Shown: positions 1 to 9,062, counted from the first letter of the stretch. The stretch: DNA of 64,000 bases from IMCC26256 sp046081705 (GCA_046081705.1 JBJTWK010000081.1:1-64000), one strand, 5' to 3'. Notes: generated by a model from the letters alone, not told the origin. A program made the numbers and translations.

Positions 1-820
1 CCTCGGCGAGCACCCGTGGGTCGCGTCCCTGCGCCAGCGCCTCCGCCACCGCGGTGACCGCCGCACCCGGGTCGCCCTCGGCGAGGGCGGAGAACAACGC
101 CTCCACCGGCTCGGCCCGATCGACCACGCCACCGGCGGCCACCACCTGGTCGAGCGCGGAGAGCGTGTCGCGGGCCGATCCGCGCCCGGCGCGCACCACG
201 TGGGCCACGCCCGCGTCGTCGATCGCGAGGGCGGCGTCGGCCACGATCCAGCGCACGTAGTCCTCGAGCTCCGCGGCGGAGAGCAGTTGGAAGTCGAAGT
301 GCTGCGTGCGGCTCCGGATGGTGGGCAACACCTTCTGCGGGTCGGTGGTGGCGAGGACGAACACCACGCCCTCGGGCGGTTCCTCGAGCGTCTTCAGCAG
401 CGCGTTCGAGGCCCCGGGGGACAGCATGTGGACCTCGTCGAGGATGTACACCTTGCGCGACGATCCCGCGCCGAGGCCGAGGCTGATGCGGGAGACGAGG
501 TCACGCGCCTCCTGGACCCCGCGGTTCGACGCGGCGTCGAGCTCGATGAGATCCGGGAAGGTGCCTGCGGCGATGCCGGTGCAGTTGGCACACGCGTCGC
601 ACGGCTCGCCGTCGGGACCGAGGTCGGTGCAGTTGAGCGCCTTCGCCAGGATGCGCGCGCTCGTGGTCTTGCCCGTGCCGCGCGGTCCGGAGAAGAGGTA
701 CGCGTGCCCGACCCGGCCCTCGCGCACCGCGTTGCGCAGCGCGGTGGTGACCGGCTCCTGCCCGACGAGCGCGTCGAAGCGCTGGGGGCGGTACTTGCGG
801 TAGAGCGACTGGAAGGCCAT
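1..820 (-). CDS. dnaX: DNA polymerase III subunit gamma/tau, N-terminal part (cut by window edge)
   Basis: This is the clamp-loader ATPase subunit of the replicative polymerase. About 273 codons are visible from an ATG at 820-818; the rest lies beyond base 1. The protein begins MAFQSLYRKYRPQ, the standard DnaX opening. It has the Walker A motif GPRGTGKTT near residue 44, the four-Cys zinc module (C-x8-C-x2-C-x2-C, inside NCTDLGPDGEPCDACANC) near residues 64-79, Walker B with DEVHML, and the sensor stretch LATTDPQKV. The next gene upstream on the same strand is the SRP RNA, a common actinobacterial neighbour. A GAGGCG stretch just before the ATG could serve as a weak ribosome binding site. Confidence 0.97.
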   Translation of the reverse strand, partial: MAFQSLYRKYRPQRFDALVGQEPVTTALRNAVREGRVGHAYLFSGPRGTGKTTSARILAKALNCTDLGPDGEPCDACANCTGIAAGTFPDLIELDAASNRGVQEARDLVSRISLGLGAGSSRKVYILDEVHMLSPGASNALLKTLEEPPEGVVFVLATTDPQKVLPTIRSRTQHFDFQLLSAAELEDYVRWIVADAALAIDDAGVAHVVRAGRGSARDTLSALDQVVAAGGVVDRAEPVEALFSALAEGDPGAAVTAVAEALAQGRDPRVLAE

Positions 821-839
821 CGCCTCGGACCCTAGCGAC

Positions 840-869
840 CGGGCGGGACACCTTCCGGGGTCCCGCCCG
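840..869 (-). terminator. Stem-loop between SRP RNA and dnaX
   Basis: A perfect 10-bp inverted repeat (CGGGCGGGAC at 840-849 with GTCCCGCCCG at 860-869) lies just 3' of the SRP RNA and 20 bp before dnaX. It has no T-run. It is plausibly a processing or termination hairpin for the SRP RNA. Confidence 0.5.
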
Positions 870-892
870 GTGCGCTGCGGGAGCGAGGGCAC

Positions 893-1165
893 GGACCGTG
901 CACCCACCGTCGACCCGGCGCCGCAGCGTGCGTGTCCCGTCGCCGGCTCGGGCCAGGCTCCCCTGCGGCACACGGGAGGATCCGCTGAGAGCTGCTTCCT
1001 TCCGGACCTGACTCGGTTCACGGGAACCCGTTGCGCAGGACCCGGCCTTCGACACCACGTGCGAGGCGCTCCCACTGCGGCGGATCGGGCCTCGGATGGG
1101 AGTTCAGCCCCCCGTACGTGGATCTGGGGTACAGGGCACCACGAGCTCCCCGCCTAGCACGGTCC
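893..1165 (-). ncRNA. ffs: Signal recognition particle RNA, large (Alu-domain) type
   Basis: The RNA is read on the minus strand. The universally conserved SRP helix 8 lies at about 985-1022, with GTCAGGTCCGGAAGGAAGCAG and its GGAA loop. Two features indicate the large Bacillus-like form rather than a 4.5S form. The upstream sequence contains GCTAGGCGGGGAG and GGTGCCCTGTACC, which resemble the B. subtilis scRNA Alu domain. The two ends pair perfectly: GGACCGTGC at 1165-1157 with GCACGGTCC at 901-893. The 3' segment TCGACGGTGGGTGCACGG also resembles the 3' end of Bacillus scRNA. Boundaries are set by this terminal helix and give about 273 nt. It scaffolds Ffh in co-translational membrane targeting. 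Confidence 0.93.
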
Positions 1166-1213
1166 GCTCGCTCACCGTACCAGCCGGTCCGCCCGCTACC
1201 ATCGGCGACCCCG

Positions 1214-1299
1214 GGAGGGGTGCGAGAGCGGCCGAATCGGCACGCTTGGAAAGCGTGTGAACGAGAGTTCCGTGGGTTCGAATCCCACCCCCTCCGCCA
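1214..1299 (+). tRNA. tRNA-Ser (anticodon GGA)
   Basis: Acceptor GGAGGGG (1214-1220) pairs with CCCCTCC (1289-1295), followed by discriminator G and an encoded CCA. The anticodon stem CACGC/GCGTG encloses loop TTGGAAA, so the anticodon is GGA (1248-1250). A long class II variable arm and a TTCGAAT T-loop are present. A TACCAT -10-like hexamer lies upstream near 1197. Confidence 0.97.
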
Positions 1300-1300
1300 C

Positions 1301-1322
1301 GACGACCCCGTTGGGGGGCGTC
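1301..1322. terminator. Stem-loop between tRNA-Ser and the convergent cyclase gene
   Basis: GACGACCCC (1301-1309), loop GTTG, then GGGGGCGTC (1314-1322): a 9-bp stem with one A-G mismatch directly after the tRNA CCA end. It sits between convergent transcription units, so it may act both ways. Confidence 0.5.
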
Positions 1323-1358
1323 CCGCCGGTCGGATCCCGCCCGGACCGCCGCCCGGCA

Positions 1359-4300
1359 TCAGCCGGCGAGGGCCGCGGCCTCCATGGCGATCTGCGCGAA
1401 CCCGTACCGGGCCGCGATGGCCGCCGCCTCGGCGGCGAGACCCGCCGCCCGCTGCGGATCCCGGTCGCGCCCGAGACGGGCGAGGGCCAGCATGGTCTGG
1501 GCCCGGTAGTGCGGCGATTCGAGGCGCGTGTTGCGCTCGAGCGCGTCGACGAGATCCGCCTCCGCCCGCTCGAGGTCGCCCAGCGTCATCCGCAGCAGCC
1601 CGAGGTGGTGGGAGACCGCCCCCACGTTGGCCGAGAGCGTCTGCACCCCGATGCGGTCCCCGTAGGGCTCGAGCCGCGGGAGGAGCACTGTCGCCGCAGC
1701 ACGGTCGTCGAGCAGGTGCGCCGTGTGCGCCGCGAGCGTCGTGGCGGTCATCCACACCTGGTCCTCGGGGAACGAGAACGCCGTGGCCGCGAGTTCGGCG
1801 AACCGCGACCGCGCGAGGTCGAGGTCGCCCGAGCGGGCTGCGGCGAACGCGAGCACGCTGCGGAACCCCGGGATCCGCGGGTAGGTGACGACCGCCTGCT
1901 CGATGAGCGGGAGCAGTTCGGCGGTGCGCCCCTGCTGGAGCCGGATCGACATGAGCTGGGATCCCGTGTAGAGCATCCCGTCCTGTCGACCCGCGTCCAG
2001 CGAGAGCGCGAAGGCCTCGTTGGTCAACCGTTCCGCCTCGGCGAGGTCCCCCGTCGTGGTCGCGATCTGCACGGCCCAGAGCGTGGCGATCCACCGGGTC
2101 TGCGGATTGCCGAGCCGGGTCGCGGCCGTCATGAGTTCGGCCGCCGCCGACCGCGCCGCGTGGATGTCGCCGATCGTCAACCACGTGGTGAGGACCTGCA
2201 CGAGCGCCCAGAACCGGCGCATCGGATCGTCGTACCCCTCCGTGAGCCGCATGACCTCCTCGGCCACCGCCCGTCGCTCGTCGAACGACGCCGGGGTGTC
2301 GAGCGAACTCCACGCGAGCACGTCGACGAGCGTCGCCCGGTCACCGGTGCGCCGGGCGACGGCGATGGATTCGCGGGACCGGTCCACGTAGGTCGGGTCC
2401 CCGCTGAACCGCAGCTCGGACGCGATCGCCGCGACGAGGCGTGCCCGGGCCGGTGAGTCCTCCTCGCCCACCACGGCGAGCGCACCCTCGAGCAGCGCCA
2501 ACTGCTCGGGGTCGACCTCGGCGCCCGAGATCTGGAACCCGCGGTAGCGCGCGAGGGCCGCGGCCACCAGGAGGTCGTTCCGGCCGAGCGCGCGCGCCTC
2601 GGCCGCGGCCGCGATCAACCGCGGCAGGAACTCGAGGTCGTCGGCCCGCCGTTCCGCGTTGCCGAGCCGGATCTCGAGGTCGCAGCGCTCGGCCCGATCG
2701 GCCTCCGGCCCGAGCAGGTCGAGCGCCGCCCGGTACCACCGCACGCCGTCGACGGCGGCGAGTCCCTCGACCGCGTCGTCGCCAGCCCGGATCGCGTAGG
2801 GCACGGCCCGGGCGCGGTCCTCCGGGCGACCGGCCGCGAGCAGGTGCCGGGCGACCTCGGCCGAACGGCTTGCGGCGTCCGGTTCGGCGGCGATCGCATC
2901 GGCGATCGCGGCGTGGAGTCGGGCCCGCCGGGTCGGCGAGAGCTCGGCGCCGAGCGCCTGCTGCACGAGGGCGTGCGCGAACGTGAAACGCTCGGCCCGG
3001 GTCGGCACCTCGGCGACGAGACCGGCGGCGACCGCGGCCTCGAACGCGTCGAGCACGTCGTCCTCGGGCCGGTCGACCACCCAAGCGACCGTCCGCAGGT
3101 CGAAGTCGCGTCCGCACACCGCTGCGGCGGTGAGGCACTGGCCGGCGACCTCGCCGAGACGCCGGACCCGGGCGACGACGACCTCGCGCACGCTCTGGGG
3201 CATGCCGACCGCGGCGAGATCGATCGTCGCGCCCCACCGCCCGGCGGCGTCCTGGGCGATGGCCCCGGACTCCACGAGGTGCCGCAGCATCTCCACGACG
3301 AAGAAGGGGTTGCCGTTCGTCTCCGCCCGCAGCGTGCGGGCCAGCGCGTCGCCGTCGGCGCCGAGGTCGTGACCGGCGGTGACGGCGAGCAGGTCCCCGA
3401 GGTCGGACTCGGCCAACCCCTCGAGGGTGATGCGACTCACACCGTCCTCACGGTGGAGCGCGGCCAGGGTCCCGGCCAGCAGACCCTCGGGATCGACGTC
3501 GGTGTCGCGGAAGGTGCCGAGGATGAGGATGCGCTCGGCCGCGGTCGCCCCGACGACGTGGCGGAGCAGGAGCAGGGTGCCCCGGTCCGCCCAATGCAGA
3601 TCGTCGAGGACGACGACCACCGGCGCGATGGTCGCCACCCGCGTGAGGAGGTCGGTCACCGCGGCGAACACCACGAACTCGTCGGCGGTGCTGCCGTCGG
3701 TGGCCCCGGCCTCGCCGACGCGGGACCGCAGCCCCGGCGCCACGCGCACGAGCGCGCGCAGGTCGAGGCCCTCGAGGTGCTCGGGCGCGACGTGGGCACC
3801 GAGGAACTCGATGGCCTCCGCCCACGGCGCGTACTGGCGGACGAGGTCCTCCTCGCAGCGTCCGTAGAGCACGAGCGCGCCCTCGGTGTGGGCGGCCTGC
3901 GCGCACTCGGCGACGAGGCGGGTCTTGCCCTGACCCGCCTCCCCCGAGGTGAGGACGATGCGGCGGGAGCCCGCGGCCGCGGCCCGCGCCGCCGCCGCGA
4001 TGGACGCGCGCTCCGCGTCGCGCCCCGCGTAGGGCAGCGCCGCCCGGCCCGCGAGCCGGGCGGGCAACGGCACCGGGACGTCGGTGGCGGTGTCGGGGGC
4101 CGCCCAGACGACCGTGACGGTGGTGACGGGATCGGGGAGCCCCTTGAGCGCGCGCTCCCCCGCGTCGACGAACTCGTGGCGACCCCGCGGCGCGAGGAGT
4201 CGGACGAAGTCGGGAGCGAGGATCTCGCCCGGCTCGGCCTCGCCACAGAGGCGGGCGGCCACGGTGGGCGGTTCGCCGAAGTAGTCGCCGTCCTCCTCCG

Positions 4301-4604
4301 TGCAGTCGCCGGTCCCGATCCCCACCCGGATCTCGAGCGGTTCGGTCGCGCCGACGTTGCGCCGCGCGCAGGCCTGCTGCATCGCGACCGAGGCGTCGAG
4401 CGCCGCCCCGACCCCACCGAAGGCCGCCATGATCCCGTCGCCGGTGTTCTTGACCTCGCGACCGCCCGCCGCCTCGATCGCCGCGCGCAGCAGGGCGAAG
4501 TGCTCGCGCCGCAGCCGGTCGGTCTCCTCCGCGCCGACCCGCGTGGTGAGCGAGGTCGAACCGACGAGGTCCGTGATCACGATGGTGACGCCGACGGTGG
4601 TCAT
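1359..4604 (-). CDS. Class III nucleotidyl cyclase-domain / AAA ATPase / TPR-like signalling protein
   Basis: This 1081-aa protein has an N-terminal cyclase homology domain (about residues 5-165), a STAND/AAA-type ATPase domain with Walker A GEAGQGKTRL near 221-230 and Walker B VVVVLDDLHWAD near 345, and a long helical repeat C-terminus. Both metal Asp residues (D12, D56) and the ATP-type pair K52/D107 are present. The transition-state Asn is replaced by Thr (T114 in PTVAARL), while R118 remains. Activity as an adenylate cyclase is therefore uncertain. Such proteins are common actinobacterial sensors of unknown ligand, and no C-terminal LuxR helix-turn-helix is visible. I prefer the ATG at 4604 because the protein then starts at the domain; an upstream ATG at 4652 would add 16 low-complexity residues. 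A TACGAT hexamer lies upstream of that ATG. Confidence 0.85.
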   Translation of the reverse strand: MTTVGVTIVITDLVGSTSLTTRVGAEETDRLRREHFALLRAAIEAAGGREVKNTGDGIMAAFGGVGAALDASVAMQQACARRNVGATEPLEIRVGIGTGDCTEEDGDYFGEPPTVAARLCGEAEPGEILAPDFVRLLAPRGRHEFVDAGERALKGLPDPVTTVTVVWAAPDTATDVPVPLPARLAGRAALPYAGRDAERASIAAAARAAAAGSRRIVLTSGEAGQGKTRLVAECAQAAHTEGALVLYGRCEEDLVRQYAPWAEAIEFLGAHVAPEHLEGLDLRALVRVAPGLRSRVGEAGATDGSTADEFVVFAAVTDLLTRVATIAPVVVVLDDLHWADRGTLLLLRHVVGATAAERILILGTFRDTDVDPEGLLAGTLAALHREDGVSRITLEGLAESDLGDLLAVTAGHDLGADGDALARTLRAETNGNPFFVVEMLRHLVESGAIAQDAAGRWGATIDLAAVGMPQSVREVVVARVRRLGEVAGQCLTAAAVCGRDFDLRTVAWVVDRPEDDVLDAFEAAVAAGLVAEVPTRAERFTFAHALVQQALGAELSPTRRARLHAAIADAIAAEPDAASRSAEVARHLLAAGRPEDRARAVPYAIRAGDDAVEGLAAVDGVRWYRAALDLLGPEADRAERCDLEIRLGNAERRADDLEFLPRLIAAAAEARALGRNDLLVAAALARYRGFQISGAEVDPEQLALLEGALAVVGEEDSPARARLVAAIASELRFSGDPTYVDRSRESIAVARRTGDRATLVDVLAWSSLDTPASFDERRAVAEEVMRLTEGYDDPMRRFWALVQVLTTWLTIGDIHAARSAAAELMTAATRLGNPQTRWIATLWAVQIATTTGDLAEAERLTNEAFALSLDAGRQDGMLYTGSQLMSIRLQQGRTAELLPLIEQAVVTYPRIPGFRSVLAFAAARSGDLDLARSRFAELAATAFSFPEDQVWMTATTLAAHTAHLLDDRAAATVLLPRLEPYGDRIGVQTLSANVGAVSHHLGLLRMTLGDLERAEADLVDALERNTRLESPHYRAQTMLALARLGRDRDPQRAAGLAAEAAAIAARYGFAQIAMEAAALAG

Positions 4605-4722
4605 GACTCGCCCGTTGCCTCCATCCCGCCGGCCCGAGCCGGGCGGGTCCATCGGGTCCGGGCGCCATCGTACGCACCGGTCCCGGGGGCGGGCGCCGGG
4701 GTCTCACCTACGCTCACCCGCC

Positions 4723-5190
4723 ATGAGGACCGACGACCCCCGGCTCCACGACTGGATGGGCCGTGCGCTCGAGGAGGCGGCCGCCGCCGCGGCGCACGGT
4801 GACGTCCCGGTCGGCGCGATCGTCGTCCACCGGGAACGGGGCGACGTGCTCGCCGCTCGTCACAACGAACGCGAACTCACCGGCGATCCGACGGCGCACG
4901 CCGAGGTGCTGGCCCTGCGCGACGCTGCGGCGGCCCTGGGCACGTGGCGGCTCGACGAGTGCGTGCTCGTCGTGACCCTCGAGCCCTGCCCGATGTGTGC
5001 GGGTGCGAGCGTGAACGCCCGGGTCGCCTCGATCGTGTTCGGGGCCGCCGATCCCAAGGCCGGCGCGACGGGGAGCCTCTACCACCTCACCGCCGACCCG
5101 CGTCTCAACCACGAGATCCCGGTCGTGCACGGTGTGCGGTCCGAGGAGGCTGCGGCCCTGCTCATCGGGTTCTTCGCCGAGCGCCGCTGA
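4723..5190 (+). CDS. tadA: tRNA-specific adenosine deaminase TadA
   Basis: The enzyme converts A34 to inosine in tRNA-Arg(ACG); that tRNA is present in this window at 46212-46284. The 155-aa protein has the zinc/catalytic motifs HAEV and PCPMC with the usual spacing, GDVPVGAIVV near the start, and the RLNHE region near the end. Length is normal. The ATG at 4723 is preceded by TACGCT and 8 nt, which would give a nearly leaderless mRNA. It is followed by tRNA-Ser(CGA). A cytidine or guanine deaminase is the alternative, but the motif context fits TadA better. Confidence 0.93.
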   Translation: MRTDDPRLHDWMGRALEEAAAAAAHGDVPVGAIVVHRERGDVLAARHNERELTGDPTAHAEVLALRDAAAALGTWRLDECVLVVTLEPCPMCAGASVNARVASIVFGAADPKAGATGSLYHLTADPRLNHEIPVVHGVRSEEAAALLIGFFAERR

Positions 5191-5240
5191 GCCTCGGCTG
5201 GTCGCACCCCTCGGGCCGCCCACTACGATGCGCTCGCTCC

Positions 5241-5325
5241 GGAGGGGTGCGAGAGCGGCCGAATCGGATGGTCTCGAAAACCATTGTGGGGCAACCCACC
5301 GTGGGTTCAAATCCCACCCCCTCCG
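5241..5325 (+). tRNA. tRNA-Ser (anticodon CGA)
   Basis: Acceptor GGAGGGG (5241-5247) pairs with CCCCTCC (5318-5324), with discriminator G5325; CCA is not encoded. Anticodon stem ATGGT/ACCAT encloses CTCGAAA, so the anticodon is CGA (5275-5277). It has a long variable arm. Its arms are closely similar to those of the GGA isoacceptor. TACGAT near 5224 is a likely -10 element. Confidence 0.97.
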
Positions 5326-5331
5326 CTCGTA

Positions 5332-5355
5332 GACGGCGCCCTCCGGGGCGCCGTC
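5332..5355. terminator. Stem-loop between tRNA-Ser(CGA) and metF
   Basis: GACGGCGCCC (5332-5341), loop TCCG, GGGCGCCGTC (5346-5355): a perfect 10-bp stem between convergent genes. No T-run follows. Confidence 0.65.
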
Positions 5356-5391
5356 CTCGCGTCCGGGCCGGCGTCGGGCGGGCCGACGACC

Positions 5392-6243
5392 TCAGAGTCC
5401 GAGAGCGGCGTGGATCTCGCGCGTCGCGGTGGACCGGTTGAGCGTGAAGAAGTGGAGACCGGGCGCGCCGCCGTTGAGCAGTTCGCGGCACAGGCGCGTC
5501 GCCTCGGCGACCCCCACCGCGTGCACGGCCTCGGGACCGTCGGGTTCGGCCGCCTCGAGCTTCGCCGCGAGGTCGGTCGGGAACTCGCTGCCCTGGAGTT
5601 CGGCCATGCGGGTGATCGAGCGGATCGAGGTCGCCGGCATGATCCCGGGGATCACCGGCTTGTCGACGCCGAGCGCCCGCAGGTCGGCCACGAGGCCGAA
5701 GTAGTGGCGGGCGTCGAAGAAGAACTGCGTGATCGCGAAGTCGGCCGCCGCGAGCTTCTCGGCGGTACGACGCCGGTCCTCCTCGAGGTTCGGGCTGTGC
5801 GGGTGCGGCTCCGGGTGCGCGGCCACCCCGATCGAGAAGTCGCCGACACCTCGGATGAGCTCGACGAGCTCGCTCGCGTAGGTGAGCTCGCCGGGCGGGA
5901 GGTCGGAGTCGACGGGCGGGTCGCCGCCGAGGGCGAGGATGTTCTCGATCCCCGCGTCCCGGTACCGCGTCACGATGTCCACCAGTTCGGCCCGGGTGTG
6001 GCAGGCGCAGGTGAGGTGGGCCATCGGGGTGATCCCGGTGTCGGCGAGGATCTGCACGACGAGGTCGTGGGTCCGTTCGCGCGTCGACCCCCCGGCGCCG
6101 TAGGTCACCGAGACGTACGCCGGGGAGAGCGGGGCGAGTTCCCGGATCGCCTCGGCGAGCACGCGCTCGCCCTCCTCGCTGCGCGGCGGGAAGAACTCGA
6201 AGGAGCAGCAGGGTCCGGCGCGCAGCGCCTCGGCGATCTTCAT
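5392..6243 (-). CDS. metF: Methylenetetrahydrofolate reductase
   Basis: It reduces 5,10-methylene-THF to 5-methyl-THF for methionine synthesis in the cytosol. The 283-aa protein starts MKIAEALRAGPCCSFEFFPPRSEEGE, with the MetF FEFFPP motif carrying the catalytic Glu. It also has VTYGAGGST, HLTCACHTR, LGGDPP and the late motif PGIMPATS. The length fits the MetF family, with no C-terminal regulatory domain of the eukaryotic type. I chose the ATG at 6243 because it is the family start; upstream codons are low-complexity. It is transcribed divergently from the DUF2505 gene. I saw no SAM or cobalamin riboswitch in the 85-bp gap. Confidence 0.95.
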   Translation of the reverse strand: MKIAEALRAGPCCSFEFFPPRSEEGERVLAEAIRELAPLSPAYVSVTYGAGGSTRERTHDLVVQILADTGITPMAHLTCACHTRAELVDIVTRYRDAGIENILALGGDPPVDSDLPPGELTYASELVELIRGVGDFSIGVAAHPEPHPHSPNLEEDRRRTAEKLAAADFAITQFFFDARHYFGLVADLRALGVDKPVIPGIMPATSIRSITRMAELQGSEFPTDLAAKLEAAEPDGPEAVHAVGVAEATRLCRELLNGGAPGLHFFTLNRSTATREIHAALGL

Positions 6244-6328
6244 GGGATGGAGGAGATTACGACACCGTACGGAGGCCCCGGACCGACGTGCCACGGGCCC
6301 CACCCGATCCTGTGCCAACCTCCCCGCC

Positions 6329-6823
6329 GTGGACTTCCAGCTCGACCAGCGGTTCGCGGCCGACCCCCTCGCCGTGGCGACGGCGCTCATCGAACCTGCG
6401 CTGCTCGAGCGGATGACGGACCTGCCGAACGTCGGCGGCGCGCAGGTGCTGTCGACCGCGCGCACCGGCGACGTGGTGCGTCAGGAGGTCCGGTACCGCT
6501 TCGAGGCCCAGCTCTCCGGCGCCGTCCGCAAGTTCGTCGACCCGTCGCAACTCACCTGGGTCGAGGTGTCGGAGCACGACCTCGCCCGGGGCGAGTCCCG
6601 CTTCCTGATCCGACCCGACCACTACGCGGACCTGCTCGAGGGCCGGTACGCGGCACGGGTCGTCGCCACCGGCGACGCGACCGACCGCACCGTGCGCGGG
6701 CAACTCAGGGTCAAGGTGCCGTTGCTCGGCGGCAAGGTCGAGCACGCGATCGTCGACGGCCTGCGCGACATCGCCGCCGCGCAGCAGGGGCTCGTCCAGG
6801 CGTTCCTCAGCGGCGCGGGCTGA
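6329..6823 (+). CDS. DUF2505-family protein
   Basis: This 164-aa protein resembles the actinobacterial DUF2505 family, which is related in fold to polyketide-cyclase/START-like proteins. It has alternating strands, no signal peptide and no membrane segment, and the typical tail LGGKVEHAIVDGLRDIAAAQ. Function is unknown. The GTG start at 6329 is preceded by CAACCT and 7 nt, which suits a leaderless transcript. The stop overlaps the end of the convergent copA gene by 17 bp. Confidence 0.75.
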   Translation: MDFQLDQRFAADPLAVATALIEPALLERMTDLPNVGGAQVLSTARTGDVVRQEVRYRFEAQLSGAVRKFVDPSQLTWVEVSEHDLARGESRFLIRPDHYADLLEGRYAARVVATGDATDRTVRGQLRVKVPLLGGKVEHAIVDGLRDIAAAQQGLVQAFLSGAG

Positions 6824-9062
6824 ACCGCCGCAGCCGCAGCGAGTTCGACACGACGAACACGCTCGAGAAGCCCATCGTGCCCGCCGCGATCGCCGGGTTG
6901 AGCACCCCGAGGGCGGCGAGCGGGATCGCGGCGACGTTGTAGGCGAACGCCCAGAACAGGTTGCCCTTGATGGTCGTCAACGTCCGTCGGGCGAGCGCGA
7001 TCGCATCCCCGGCGCCGCGCGGATCGCCCGAGACGAGCGTGAGGTCGCTCGCCTCGAGCGCCACGTCGGTCCCCGTGCCGATGGCGATGCCGAGATCCGC
7101 AGCGGCGAGCGCCGGCGCGTCGTTCACCCCGTCACCCACGACCGCCACCGTCCGACCCTCCGCACGCAGGCCCCGCAGCACGTCGACCTTGCCCGCGGGC
7201 AGCACCCCGGCCACCACGCGGTCGATGCCGACCTCGCGGGCGACCCAGCGCGCGGGCGCCTCGCGGTCGCCGGTCACGAGCACCGTCTCGATCCCGAGGT
7301 CGTGCAGGGCGCGGACCGCCGCCGCCGCCTCCGGCTTCACGGTGTCGGCCACGACGAGCGCACCCTGCACCGCGCCGTCCCAGCCCGCGAACACGACGCT
7401 CGCCCCGCGGGCGTCGGCCGCCTCGACCACGGGGATGAGCGCATCGGACGGTGCGCCGACCCACTCGGCACGCCCCACGCGGACCTCGACCCCGTCGACC
7501 GAACCGACGACCCCGACCCCGGCCTCGTTGCGGAACGCGACGGGCACGCCGAGATCGGCCCCGCGCTCGCGCGCGCCCGCCACGACGGCCCGGGCGATGG
7601 GGTGCTCACTCGCGTCCTCGAGCGTGCCCGCCCGCCGGAGGAGCACCGCCGGATCGACACCGGGCACCGCGGTCACCTCGACGAGGGCCATCCGGCCGGT
7701 CGTGATCGTGCCGGTCTTGTCGAGGATGGCCGCGTCGACGGCGCGGGTCGCCTCGAGCACCTCGCCACCCTTGATGAGGATCCCCAGCTGCGCGCCCCGG
7801 CCGGTGCCGACCATGATCGCCGTCGGCGTCGCAAGGCCGAGCGCGCACGGGCAGGCGATGATGAGCACCGCGACGGCGGCGGTGAAGGCCTCGTCCGCCG
7901 AGCCCCCGACCGCGAGCCAGGCGACGAGCGTCCCGAGCGCGATGAGCAGCACGACCGGGACGAAGATCGACGAGACCCGATCGGCGAGCCGCTGCACGGG
8001 CGCCTTCGAACCCTGCGCCTCCTCGACGAGGCGCGCGATCTGGGCGAGCGCGGTGTCGGTCCCGACCCGCGTCGCCTCGACGACGAGCCGACCCTCGGTG
8101 TTGATCGTCGCTCCGATGACCTCGTCACCCACCCCGACCTCGGCCGGTACGGGCTCGCCCGTCAGCATCGAGACGTCGACGGCCGACGTCCCCTCGACCA
8201 CCCGACCGTCGGTCGCGATCCGCTCCCCGGGTCGCACCACGAACCGATCGCCCACCGCGAGCCGCTCGGCCGGCACCTCCCGCCCGTCGACGAGGGTCGC
8301 CGTCCGGGCGCCGAGCGCCAGCAGCGCCCGCAGGGCATCGCCGGAACGCCGCTTCGCCCGGTGTTCGAACCACCGACCCAGCAGGATGAGGGTGACGATG
8401 ACCGCGCCGGTCTCGAAGTAGAGGTGCAGGTCCGAGGGCGACCCCATGTCCATCCCGCCCATCGGATCCTGTCCGGCGCCGCGCGCGAGCGCAACCACCG
8501 ACCAGACCCACGCCGCCGTCGTGCCGAGCGACACGAGCGTGTCCATCGAGGCGTCGAGGTGACGGGCCTGGCGCAACGCCGCGCGGTGGAAGGGCCACGC
8601 GCTCCAGAGCCAGACCGGCGTGGCGAGCACCAGCGCGAGCCGGCCCCAGCCGTCGAACTGGAGGGCCGGCACCATCGAGACCGCGACGAGCGGCAGCGTG
8701 AGCACCACCGAGACGACGAGGCGCGCGGTGAGCGGATCCCGGGCCGGTTCGGACGCCTCGGCCCCGGCGTCGTCCGTGGTCTCGGGCACCTCGTAGCCGG
8801 TGTCGACGATCGCGCGCACGAGGTCGTCTCGGTCGGCGACGCCCGGCTCCACGAACACCGTCGCCCGCTCGGTGGCGAGGTTGACCGTCGCGAGCGTGAC
8901 CCCGGGGACCCTCGCGAGCCCCTTCTCGACCCGGGCGACGCAGGACGCGCAGGTCATCCCCGCCACGGGCAGCTCGATGCGCAGCCCGGCGGGCGCCTGC
9001 GTCGTGACGCCCGCCGGCTCCGCGCCGCCGTCGATCGGGGTCCGGTGCGGCTGGTCCTCCAT
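6807..9062 (-). CDS. copA: Copper-exporting P1B-type ATPase
   Basis: It pumps Cu(I) out of the cytosol. The 751-aa protein has one N-terminal heavy-metal domain with GMTCASC at residues 35-41. It also has the membrane CPC motif (ACPCALG), the phosphorylation motif DKTGTI, a TGEP loop, the HP motif in SEHPIA, and the hinge GDGVNDAPALA. About eight membrane segments are visible. The ATG at 9062 has a clear GGAGG 6-8 nt upstream. It is divergent from csoR, with a shared 127-bp control region that contains a candidate CsoR site. A silver or general heavy-metal pump is the alternative; the CPC motif and csoR neighbour favour copper. Confidence 0.95.
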   Translation of the reverse strand: MEDQPHRTPIDGGAEPAGVTTQAPAGLRIELPVAGMTCASCVARVEKGLARVPGVTLATVNLATERATVFVEPGVADRDDLVRAIVDTGYEVPETTDDAGAEASEPARDPLTARLVVSVVLTLPLVAVSMVPALQFDGWGRLALVLATPVWLWSAWPFHRAALRQARHLDASMDTLVSLGTTAAWVWSVVALARGAGQDPMGGMDMGSPSDLHLYFETGAVIVTLILLGRWFEHRAKRRSGDALRALLALGARTATLVDGREVPAERLAVGDRFVVRPGERIATDGRVVEGTSAVDVSMLTGEPVPAEVGVGDEVIGATINTEGRLVVEATRVGTDTALAQIARLVEEAQGSKAPVQRLADRVSSIFVPVVLLIALGTLVAWLAVGGSADEAFTAAVAVLIIACPCALGLATPTAIMVGTGRGAQLGILIKGGEVLEATRAVDAAILDKTGTITTGRMALVEVTAVPGVDPAVLLRRAGTLEDASEHPIARAVVAGARERGADLGVPVAFRNEAGVGVVGSVDGVEVRVGRAEWVGAPSDALIPVVEAADARGASVVFAGWDGAVQGALVVADTVKPEAAAAVRALHDLGIETVLVTGDREAPARWVAREVGIDRVVAGVLPAGKVDVLRGLRAEGRTVAVVGDGVNDAPALAAADLGIAIGTGTDVALEASDLTLVSGDPRGAGDAIALARRTLTTIKGNLFWAFAYNVAAIPLAALGVLNPAIAAGTMGFSSVFVVSNSLRLRRFSPRR

